A stretch of DNA of 64,000 nt from Fusobacteriaceae bacterium (lineage in GTDB: Bacteria; Fusobacteriota; Fusobacteriia; Fusobacteriales; Fusobacteriaceae), in the NCBI GenBank assembly GCA_031272775.1, contig JAISTB010000009.1:62001-126000 (forward strand), read 5' to 3'. Positions within the stretch are counted from its first letter, which is position 1; the number at the start of each line of letters is the position of its first letter. The translations under genes were made by a program, and so were the position numbers. The notes beneath the pieces are model-generated. The model was not told where the DNA came from. It ran no database searches and saw nothing but the letters and a program-made list of their open reading frames with translations. Below are positions 33,746 through 40,522 of this stretch, piece by piece.

Positions 33746-34876
33746 TTATTTGGCCGAATAGCGTTCAAGCATTACGGGCGTTGTCCCTTTGTACGTGAAC
33801 ATAACCATCTCGAGGCCTGTAGGCATATGGTTGGCGGGATCTATGGTAATTTTTCCCGTGAGTCCGTCATAGTCCTTGACTTTCAGCATGGCGTCGTGGA
33901 TTTTGTCGGGATCGGGCCCTGTTTCCGCCAGCACCTGATTGAGGATTCCGGCGATGTCATAGCCCAGGAAGAATTTGTTCGTCGCGTCAATGCCGGCCTT
34001 TTCCTTGACGGCTTTGATCATGTCTTTCAGTTTCGGTTCGGTGTCGTCGACATTATTGATGTAGTAAATTTTGTCGCAATCTTCGCCGAGCATGGTATTG
34101 AACGGAGGTCCGGCGTCCAATCCGGCGATCAGGGCGCCTTCGTAGCCAAGGCCTCTGGCCTGCTGGGTGATCAGGATCAGGTCCTGGGTATAATTGGGCA
34201 TGTAGATGGCGTCCACTTTGGCGGATACCAGCGGAGAGAGAAGCGTCTTGTAGTCCTTGTCGTTGGCGGTATAGGCCACTTCTTTGACTACGGTCCCGCC
34301 AGCCGCCGTCACGGCCTTGGTAAAGGGCTCCAGCAGCGATACGGCATAGGCGTTGCTCTGGTTGTACATTACGCCGAAGGTCTTAAATCCGTTTTTGATC
34401 GCGTATTGTCCCATGATGGCGCCCATTTGCAGGTTGTTGGGCTGCATGCCGAAGGTATTCTTGTAGGTGGTTCCGTCATCTTTGATTTCGGAGCGGATAT
34501 CCACCGCCAGATGCAGGATCGGTACATTGTATTGCTCGGAAATAGGGGCGATGGCCAGCACGATGTTGGCAATCGGAGGGCCGATAATCGCGCATACCTT
34601 GTCGGAGGTGATGGCCCGGGTCAGGGCGTTGATGGCCTCGTTGACGTCGGCCTTTGTGTCGTAGGTGATCATTTTGATTTTGGCGCCGTTGACGCCGCCC
34701 TTTGCGTTGATTTCATCAATATGCCATTTTGCGCCCGCCTCAACCATTTTGCCGAGGGAAGAAGTCGGACCGGAAATGTCCTGCAGACAGCCGATCACGA
34801 TTTCCTTGCCCGCGCCGAAAAGCGAAGCGGTGAACAGGGTCACAGTGGTAAAAAGAATTGCAACGATTCGTTTCAT
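33746..34876 (-). CDS. Branched-chain-type ABC transporter substrate-binding protein LivK-like
   Basis: A 376-residue periplasmic binding protein (type 1 fold). The signal peptide MKRIVAILFTTVTLFTASLFGA is cleaved before GKEIVIG. The mature part has GCLQDISGPTSSLGKMVEAG and INAKGGVNGAKIKMITYD, typical of the family. The ATG at 34876 follows AGGAGGAAG; the longer reading is within the promoter. Ligands of this family range from amino acids to amides and aromatic acids. The four redox genes in the operon suggest something other than leucine, perhaps an unsaturated or aromatic acid; this is inference. Confidence 0.87.
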   Translation of the reverse strand: MKRIVAILFTTVTLFTASLFGAGKEIVIGCLQDISGPTSSLGKMVEAGAKWHIDEINAKGGVNGAKIKMITYDTKADVNEAINALTRAITSDKVCAIIGPPIANIVLAIAPISEQYNVPILHLAVDIRSEIKDDGTTYKNTFGMQPNNLQMGAIMGQYAIKNGFKTFGVMYNQSNAYAVSLLEPFTKAVTAAGGTVVKEVAYTANDKDYKTLLSPLVSAKVDAIYMPNYTQDLILITQQARGLGYEGALIAGLDAGPPFNTMLGEDCDKIYYINNVDDTEPKLKDMIKAVKEKAGIDATNKFFLGYDIAGILNQVLAETGPDPDKIHDAMLKVKDYDGLTGKITIDPANHMPTGLEMVMFTYKGTTPVMLERYSAK

Positions 34877-34935
34877 TTCCTTCCTCCTGATGAAAAAATA
34901 ATGTAATTTTTGTATCAAAATGACGCTGATAATAA

Positions 34936-34964
34936 AGTATACCGGTAAATACTTCAAAAATCAA
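34936..34964 (-). promoter_or_regulatory. Predicted sigma-70 promoter of the liv-redox operon
   Basis: Minus strand: TTGATT at 34959-34964 and TATACT at 34936-34941, 17 bases apart. The leader to livK is about 55 bases. No copy of the IclR operator is seen here. Confidence 0.68.
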
Positions 34965-35002
34965 GGGGGGTATGAAAAAAAGTTGGGGCGGGGGCTTTCC
35001 GC

Positions 35003-35031
35003 TTGACAATACTACAAATTTGTTTTATAGT
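35003..35031 (+). promoter_or_regulatory. Predicted strong sigma-70 promoter for the XRE-family gene
   Basis: TTGACA at 35003-35008 and TATAGT at 35026-35031 with a 17-base spacer. A palindrome lies inside the spacer. It is divergent from the livK promoter. Confidence 0.75.
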
Positions 35032-35057
35032 GTTGGATAAAATCAAGACAAATTTAT
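35014..35057. promoter_or_regulatory. Two putative operator boxes for XRE autoregulation
   Basis: Perfect palindrome ACAAATTTGT at 35014-35023 between the -35 and -10 boxes, and a near copy ACAAATTTAT at 35048-35057, 34 bases further on. The arrangement suits binding of a dimeric HTH protein to shut off its own gene. Binding is inferred. Confidence 0.45.
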
Positions 35058-35077
35058 TTTGACATAAGGAGGCGTTC

Positions 35078-35620
35078 ATGTCCAGATATTGGAGTGAAAT
35101 CAGAGATGAAGCATATAAAAAAGATCCGGAATTGAAGAAAGAAGTACAGGTAATCCAGATGAAAATGGATCTGATCAGCGCGCTCATTGAATACCGCGCG
35201 GCAAATTCCTTGACACAGAAAGATTTCGCCGAACTCATCGGTGCAAAGCAGCAAGCAATTTCTCGCTTTGAAAAAGGAGAAATTGATCCACGCCTCAGTT
35301 TTATCAGAAAAGTGATTCTGGAAATCCTTGGAGACCGGAAAATTGAATTTTCAAAGCCGAATATTCCGGATGTTCCCATGAAACGTGTAACCGCAAATGG
35401 GGATCGTCGTCTCGCGGCGGGAGCTTCTGCCGGATGGTCGGCGGGATTCCTCTCCGTGTTTCAAAATTTGCCGAAGCCGCAGATGAGACCTTTGTTGAGC
35501 CTGAGGACATACCGGCTGAATATGACGCCAAAAGAGCTGATTTTGAATGAGGTGTTTTATTTGAAAAACCCCCTATTTTTGGCATTTTCCGCAAGAGAAA
35601 ATCACGTTTTTGAACATTAG
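35078..35620 (+). CDS. XRE/HigA-like helix-turn-helix regulator with a doubtful C-terminal tail
   Basis: The first about 105 residues form an antitoxin-like XRE protein: a helical lead (YKKDPELKKEVQVIQMKMD), then the helix-turn-helix TQKDFAELIGAKQQAISRFE. The next about 75 residues resemble no domain I know. From about 35390 another frame reads a plausible acidic tail (VSKFAEAADETFVEPEDIP...) ending at TGA, so a frameshift may have changed the original end. No toxin gene lies beside it. The segment is AT-richer than its neighbours, which hints at acquisition. AAGGAGG precedes the ATG; promoter, paired boxes and terminator show that it is an independent unit. Confidence 0.65.
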   Translation: MSRYWSEIRDEAYKKDPELKKEVQVIQMKMDLISALIEYRAANSLTQKDFAELIGAKQQAISRFEKGEIDPRLSFIRKVILEILGDRKIEFSKPNIPDVPMKRVTANGDRRLAAGASAGWSAGFLSVFQNLPKPQMRPLLSLRTYRLNMTPKELILNEVFYLKNPLFLAFSARENHVFEH

Positions 35621-35691
35621 AAAAGGCAAATTTCTCACGTTTTTGCGCCTTAAAGCGCCCAGTAATTAACCACAACTCTGTGGAGATGATT

Positions 35692-35725
35692 AAAGCCGGA
35701 AATTAGTTCCGGCTTTATTTTTGTT
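35692..35725 (+). terminator. Intrinsic terminator after the XRE gene
   Basis: The 10-base stem AAAGCCGGAA / TTCCGGCTTT with a 5-base loop is followed by ATTTTTG on the plus strand. Confidence 0.75.
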
Positions 35726-35751
35726 GCTTATTAATTGCTCATAATCAGCGG

Positions 35752-36693
35752 TTATTTTCTTGCCGGTATCCGAATTTTCAAGTAGCGCCCCTCGCCCCGG
35801 ACCTCGTAAGGCCCGCTTCCGGCTTCCACAAAAAAGCAGTCCCCCATCCGGAATGGCAGCGTTTCAGCTCCCTGGCGCATCTCGCCCGCTCCTTCGTAAA
35901 ACAAGAGCGCGTGAAAAGACGAGCCGTCGGCGTAATCGCTTTTCGCCCCAGCCACGCTCAGTCCGTCGACTACAAAATAATCGCATTTTCCCAGATGCCC
36001 GCCGAAATCGGCCTGCGGCCCTTCGGCTGCGAGTTTCAGCACATCGAGGGCTTTTTCGATATGGAGCTCCCTGGGTTTCCCGTCTTTACCAAGACGCCCG
36101 AAATCGTATACGCGATAGGTCACATCGGAGGACTGCTGGATTTCGGCGATCAAAATTCCCGCCCCGATGGCGTGGATCGTTCCCGGCGCGATGAAAAATA
36201 CGTCCCCCTTTTTGACCTCCACGCGGTTCAGGATCTCCGTCAGCCGGTTTTCCCGAATGCGCCGAGCCAGCTCTTCCCGGGTGACGTCCCGTGAAAAGCC
36301 GAAATACAGGAACGACCCGGGTTCACAATCCATCACAACCCACATCTCGGTCTTTCCGTTTTGGCCCTCATGGGTCCGGGCGTAGGCGTTATCGGGATGG
36401 ACCTGCACCGAAAGGGAGCCGGCCGCGTCGATGAATTTCACAAGGATGGGAAAATCCAGGAAGCGGCGGCAATTTTCCCCGAGAATGGCCCGTCCTCTGA
36501 TCCGGATCAGCTCCGGAAGCGTCAATCCCGCGTATTCTCCGCAGGCGACGACGCTCATTCCCGCCGGATGGCAGGACAATTCCCACGTCTCTGCGACAAT
36601 GTCGTCGGGGCTCTGTTTCCCGTAGCGGGTTTTGAGTTTTTGCCCGCCCCAGATATAATTTTTGCAGGCTGGCGCCAATTTGAAAATTGACAT
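35752..36693 (-). CDS. manA: Mannose-6-phosphate isomerase, class I
   Basis: Zinc enzyme (313 residues) converting mannose 6-phosphate and fructose 6-phosphate. Metal-binding motifs of the cupin barrel: LSVQVHPDNAYA, KTEMWVVMD and IAPGTIHAIG. The N-terminal YIWGGQKLK and C-terminal cupin half are normal for the short bacterial class I form. GGAGG precedes the ATG. It stands alone between the XRE gene and acyl-CoA dehydrogenase; no sugar genes are nearby. Confidence 0.9.
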   Translation of the reverse strand: MSIFKLAPACKNYIWGGQKLKTRYGKQSPDDIVAETWELSCHPAGMSVVACGEYAGLTLPELIRIRGRAILGENCRRFLDFPILVKFIDAAGSLSVQVHPDNAYARTHEGQNGKTEMWVVMDCEPGSFLYFGFSRDVTREELARRIRENRLTEILNRVEVKKGDVFFIAPGTIHAIGAGILIAEIQQSSDVTYRVYDFGRLGKDGKPRELHIEKALDVLKLAAEGPQADFGGHLGKCDYFVVDGLSVAGAKSDYADGSSFHALLFYEGAGEMRQGAETLPFRMGDCFFVEAGSGPYEVRGEGRYLKIRIPARK

Positions 36694-36789
36694 AAAACCT
36701 CCGGGTTTTTGATTTTTCCATTATTTATTCAAATTATATCAAAAAACAATCCAAAGCGCTATATTTTTTCTTCGCACCCTCATCTCTTT

Positions 36790-36818
36790 TTGACAAACGG
36801 GCCGTGATCGTTTATAAT
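36790..36818 (+). promoter_or_regulatory. Consensus sigma-70 promoter for acyl-CoA dehydrogenase
   Basis: TTGACA at 36790-36795 and TATAAT at 36813-36818, exactly 17 bases apart: a full consensus match, implying high expression. The leader is about 35 bases. Confidence 0.85.
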
Positions 36819-36858
36819 ATGAACATAAACAAACATCAGAAAGAGGAGGGATACAAAA

Positions 36859-37998
36859 ATGGCGTATTTTATTCAATCGGAAGAAGGAAAGGACCTTCTG
36901 GCTGAAGTCAGGCGGTTTTGCGGGAAAGAAATCCGCGAGCAATGCAAGGAATGGGACAGGACGGGAGAATACCCCGCGGAACTCTATCAGAAGGTCATGG
37001 ATATGCAGCTCCACATTCTGGAGCTCCCCGAAGCCTATGGCGGACCGGGCCTGGACCGGATCACGGCCGCTGCCCTGCTGGAACAACTGGCCATGGCCGA
37101 CGCGGGTATCGCCACAGCCGTATCGGCCAGCGGGCTCGCGCTGAAATGCGTCCTCATGGCCGGAACGGAAGCCCAGAAGCGGCGCGTGGCGCAATTGATG
37201 CTGGAAGGCAGCCTTGGCGCCTTCTGTCTGACGGAGCCGGCGGCCGGATCCGACGCCGCGTCCACAAAAACGACCGCTGTCCGGGACGGGGACCACTATG
37301 TCTTGAACGGCAGAAAGACCTTTATCACAAACGGTTCCACGGCCTCATACTATACGGTGACTGCCAAAACCGACAAGAGCGCGGGCACGAGAGGGATTTC
37401 CATGTTTCTCGTGGAAAAGGGGACGCCGGGCCTGTCGGCGGGCAACCACGAAGACAAACTGGGCGTCCGAACCTCGGAGACTTGCGATGTCGTCTTTGAA
37501 GATTGCCGTATCCCCGTAACGGCGCTGTTGGGAGAAGAAGGCAGGGGCTTTTCCCTCGCCATGAAGGGACTCGATCAAGCCAGATCCTGGATCGGCTGTA
37601 TAGCCGTCGGCATCGCCCAGCGGGCATTGGAGGAAGCCATAGCCTACGGCAGAACCCGCGTGCAGTTCGGAAAACCCATTATCGAAAATCAAGCCATCCG
37701 CTTCAAGATTGCCGAAATGGCTATGAAAACGGAATCGGCCCGGCAGATGGTCGCCCACGCGCTGACCCTCATGGAAAACAAGCTTCCCTGCGGAACGGAA
37801 TCGGCCATCGCCAAGGCCTGCGCCGGAGACGCCGCCATGGACGTCACAACGGAAGCGATCCAGATCTTCGGAGGTTACGGCTACAGCAGAGAGTATCCCG
37901 TCGAAAAGCTCCTCCGGGATGCCAAGATTTTCCAGATCTTCGAAGGGACCAACGAAATCCAGAAGATCGTAATCGCGTCAAATCTCCTCGGCAAATAA
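36859..37998 (+). CDS. Acyl-CoA dehydrogenase, probably butyryl-CoA dehydrogenase
   Basis: FAD enzyme of 379 residues. Motifs: FCLTEPAAGSDAASTKT and KTFITNGSTASYYTV for flavin binding, and the catalytic base glutamate in FEGTNEIQK near residue 365, the position of short-chain enzymes. In a glutamate fermenter it would reduce crotonyl-CoA to butyryl-CoA with EtfAB, possibly bifurcating electrons to ferredoxin. etfB and etfA lie 0.7-2.5 kb away on the opposite strand. The consensus promoter and strong AGGAGG point to an abundant protein. Other short-chain acyl-CoAs remain possible substrates. Confidence 0.85.
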   Translation: MAYFIQSEEGKDLLAEVRRFCGKEIREQCKEWDRTGEYPAELYQKVMDMQLHILELPEAYGGPGLDRITAAALLEQLAMADAGIATAVSASGLALKCVLMAGTEAQKRRVAQLMLEGSLGAFCLTEPAAGSDAASTKTTAVRDGDHYVLNGRKTFITNGSTASYYTVTAKTDKSAGTRGISMFLVEKGTPGLSAGNHEDKLGVRTSETCDVVFEDCRIPVTALLGEEGRGFSLAMKGLDQARSWIGCIAVGIAQRALEEAIAYGRTRVQFGKPIIENQAIRFKIAEMAMKTESARQMVAHALTLMENKLPCGTESAIAKACAGDAAMDVTTEAIQIFGGYGYSREYPVEKLLRDAKIFQIFEGTNEIQKIVIASNLLGK

Positions 37999-38002
37999 AA
38001 AT

Positions 38003-38029
38003 ACACCCGCCTGGGCGGGTGCTTTTTTA
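38003..38029. terminator. Bidirectional intrinsic terminator
   Basis: Stem CACCCGC / GCGGGTG with tetraloop CTGG. A T-run (CTTTTTTATTTT) follows on the plus strand and TATTTTTATTTG on the minus strand. It serves the convergent acyl-CoA dehydrogenase and the gene at 38036-38494. Confidence 0.85.
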
Positions 38030-38035
38030 TTTTGC

Positions 38036-38494
38036 CTACTGAACTTCCGGCGTAGGAGGCACGGGCGCTTCCGGACCCGGCGCCGTCGCTGGAGCGGGGG
38101 GCGCGTATTCCTTCAGCACGTCGTTCAGTTTGTATTGTTCAATAAAGCCGTTGATAATCTTGACTTTGGCTTCTCCGAGTTTCTGGTTGAACAGGGCCTG
38201 CCGCAGCTGCGGGAAGACTTCCACCATGTTCTTGTCCTTGAGCGCCTCGGCGTTATCCTGGTACACTTTCAGGATCTCATGATCCTCGATTTTAATATCT
38301 TTCTGAGCCAGAATGTTGAGGAAAAACTCGATTTCCAAATTCTTTTTCATGATTTCCAGCTGTGCGATCTCCTCGGGTGTAAACTGCCGGTTGGTCATTT
38401 CGGATAGAATCGCCTTTGTAACCAACATTTGCGCCATTACATTGGGATTCCCTTTTGCTTGTTCCAATTCCTGGGGGCTTAATTTGATTTCCAC
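38036..38494 (-). CDS. Small helical protein with Pro/Ala-rich tail, SurA-N-like, function unknown
   Basis: A 152-residue protein predicted to be almost all helix up to residue 130, ending in a tail rich in proline and alanine. The pattern (LVTKAILSEMTNRQFTPEEIAQ...) resembles the N-terminal chaperone region of SurA/PpiC-type foldases, but no signal peptide and no PPIase domain are visible, so a cytoplasmic holdase-like role is only a guess. It starts at GTG after AGGAGG. A good promoter is visible and the gene is a single unit between etfA and the convergent acyl-CoA dehydrogenase. Confidence 0.6.
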   Translation of the reverse strand: MEIKLSPQELEQAKGNPNVMAQMLVTKAILSEMTNRQFTPEEIAQLEIMKKNLEIEFFLNILAQKDIKIEDHEILKVYQDNAEALKDKNMVEVFPQLRQALFNQKLGEAKVKIINGFIEQYKLNDVLKEYAPPAPATAPGPEAPVPPTPEVQ

Positions 38495-38577
38495 TTTATT
38501 CCTCCTATTTTTACGGATTTTATATTGATAAAACCCAGTTGTCTACAACGGATGGCACTCATCCCCTACATAGTTCT

Positions 38578-38605
38578 ATTATACACCAAATTTTCGCAAT
38601 GTCAA
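38578..38605 (-). promoter_or_regulatory. Predicted strong sigma-70 promoter for the 152-residue protein gene
   Basis: Minus strand: TTGACA at 38600-38605 and TATAAT at 38578-38583 with a 16-base spacer. The leader of about 75 bases includes small inverted repeats (GGATG...CATCC, GTTGT..ACAAC) of unknown meaning. Confidence 0.7.
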
Positions 38606-38651
38606 CTTTTTTCATGAAATCGGTTCATAAAATTGCCAACAATAACCGATA

Positions 38652-39683
38652 TTATTGTTTTTGATTCCGGACTTCGGCCGTAATGGCCGGCACAATTTCC
38701 CGCAGGTCGCCGATGAGTCCGTAGTCGCAGATCTGAAAGATCGGCGCGTAGGGATCCGTATTGATGGCAACGATATATCGGGATTCGTGCATACCCGCCT
38801 GATGCTGGACAGCCCCCGATATGCCACAGGCGATATAGACGTTGGGACGGACCGTGATCCCGGTCTGCCCCACCTGATGGGAGGGATCGATCCAACCGGC
38901 GTCCACCGCCGCCCGGGAAGCGCCCACTTCTCCGCCCAGGGCGTCCGCCAGATCTTCGATCAACTTGAAATTCTCCGCTTTTTTAAGGCCCCGCCCGCCT
39001 GAAACGATGATTTTTGCGCCGGTCAGGTTCACAATCCGCTTCCCGATGGGGTTCATGGCCACAAGGGTCGTGCGGATGTCTCTTTTTTCCAGTTTCGGGA
39101 GAAATTCCTCAACGATCCCGCCGGCCGCGTCACGCCTTTCGGCCCTTTCGAGAACGCCGGGCCGGACCGTAGCCATCTGAGGCCTGTGTTTGGGGCACAC
39201 GATGGTAATCAACAATTTTCCGTCGAGGGCGGGTTTCACTTGCAGGAGCTTTTTGTCCTCGGAATCGATCGAGAGTTTTGTGCAGTCGGCCGTGATCCCG
39301 GTTCCGATCTTGGCCGCGATCCTCGGCGCGATGTCTCTGCCGAGAGAGGTCGCCCCGATCAGGACAATCTCCGGTTTTTTTTCTTTGATGGCCCGGGCCG
39401 CCGCCAGCGCGTATCCTTCGGTGGAAAAATCCGCCAGCAGCGGATCCTTGATCCAGAGGATTTCGTCAGCGCCGTAAAATCTCAATTCTTCCACGGTCTT
39501 GGCAATATCCGCGCCCATGACGACCGCCACAAGCTTTTGGCCCAGATCGTTGGCCAGTTTGCGGCCCTCGCCCAGCAGTTCCAGCGTGATCGGATTCAAT
39601 TTTCCCCGGGTTTGCTCCCCGATGACCCAGACATTCCGGCAATCTTTCAGTACGGCGTTTTTGTATTCTTCTGTTTGCGTCAT
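38652..39683 (-). CDS. etfA: Electron transfer flavoprotein alpha subunit
   Basis: A 343-residue EtfA. Its C-terminal FAD domain has the signatures KIIVSGGRGL, HQVGQTGITVRPNVYIACG and SRYIVAINTDPYAPIF. Together with EtfB it passes electrons between acyl-CoA dehydrogenase and NADH, ferredoxin or a quinone. Length and motifs fit the anaerobe type found with butyryl-CoA dehydrogenase. It follows etfB after 11 bases. Confidence 0.92.
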   Translation of the reverse strand: MTQTEEYKNAVLKDCRNVWVIGEQTRGKLNPITLELLGEGRKLANDLGQKLVAVVMGADIAKTVEELRFYGADEILWIKDPLLADFSTEGYALAAARAIKEKKPEIVLIGATSLGRDIAPRIAAKIGTGITADCTKLSIDSEDKKLLQVKPALDGKLLITIVCPKHRPQMATVRPGVLERAERRDAAGGIVEEFLPKLEKRDIRTTLVAMNPIGKRIVNLTGAKIIVSGGRGLKKAENFKLIEDLADALGGEVGASRAAVDAGWIDPSHQVGQTGITVRPNVYIACGISGAVQHQAGMHESRYIVAINTDPYAPIFQICDYGLIGDLREIVPAITAEVRNQKQ

Positions 39684-39694
39684 TTCTCCCCCTG

Positions 39695-40483
39695 TCAGAG
39701 CATGTTGACTTCTTTGAGTTTTTTCAGTAGATTTCCGGCCTTGTCCCGGACAGACTCCCCTTCGATGATCTCCCCGCGCTTTTCCCGGAAGACCGGGGTC
39801 GTACCGGCAATCTGAGTCGGCGATCCTCCGAAGCCCACGAGGTCCAGGTCCACGGGAATGTCCGCCGCGTGGAGCTCCCGGACAACCCCTTGGCCGAAGG
39901 CCGCGAAGAATCTGTCCAGCGAAGATTGCCTGGGCGTGTTCAGTTCCTGGATCGCCGTCAGCAAAAGGGGCGCGCTGACGTCAATCACAAAATCCACCCC
40001 GTCGGTAATTCGCGTAATCCGGAATCCTTCCCCGTTCCGCTCGATTCTTTTGGCGTAGGTCACCTGGGGAATATTGAGAAATTCGGCGATTTCGGGCCCC
40101 ACATTGGCCGTCTCGCCGTCTATGGATTGTCTGCCGCAAAAAATCAGATCAAAGGGGCCCAAATGCCGGACGGCTGCGGCCAGGATCAGCGCCGTGGCCC
40201 TGCTGTCGGAACCCGCGAAGGCTTCGTCCGTCACAAGCCAGGCCTCGTCGGCCCCCATCCCGTAAGCTTCCCTGAGTACGGCCTTCGCCTGGGACGGGCC
40301 CATGGAAATGGCGCTCACGGTTCCCCCGTACTGATCCTTGATTTGCAGCGCCGCCTCCAGGGCGTTCCTGTCGTCGGGATTCATGACCGCCGGGACCCCT
40401 TCCCGGATCAGCGCGCCGCTTTTGGGATCAATCTTGATTTTGCTCGTCTCCGGCGTCTGCTTGATGCACACAATACTGCGCAT
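39695..40483 (-). CDS. etfB: Electron transfer flavoprotein beta subunit
   Basis: A 262-residue EtfB opening with the family start IVCIKQTPETSKIKID. It contains MNPDDRNALEAALQIKD and the loop FCGRQSIDGETANVGPEIAE. Bifurcating EtfB proteins carry an extra FAD in this half; deciding this needs alignment. It lies 39 bases downstream of htpG in the same direction and may be partly read from the htpG promoter, which would tie it to heat shock. Confidence 0.92.
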   Translation of the reverse strand: MRSIVCIKQTPETSKIKIDPKSGALIREGVPAVMNPDDRNALEAALQIKDQYGGTVSAISMGPSQAKAVLREAYGMGADEAWLVTDEAFAGSDSRATALILAAAVRHLGPFDLIFCGRQSIDGETANVGPEIAEFLNIPQVTYAKRIERNGEGFRITRITDGVDFVIDVSAPLLLTAIQELNTPRQSSLDRFFAAFGQGVVRELHAADIPVDLDLVGFGGSPTQIAGTTPVFREKRGEIIEGESVRDKAGNLLKKLKEVNML

Positions 40484-40522
40484 GTGTCCTCCTTAGTTTT
40501 TGTCATCTCAGCCTGACGCGGG

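Noticed and set aside
33827-34906. Plus-strand frame opposite the LivK-like gene
   Set aside because: Antisense of a clear binding protein, with no plausible start signal.
35304-35675. A 123-codon minus-strand frame opposite the XRE gene, considered as a missing toxin
   Set aside because: No toxin motifs, no promoter or ribosome site, and it crosses the XRE coding region and reads into its terminator side.
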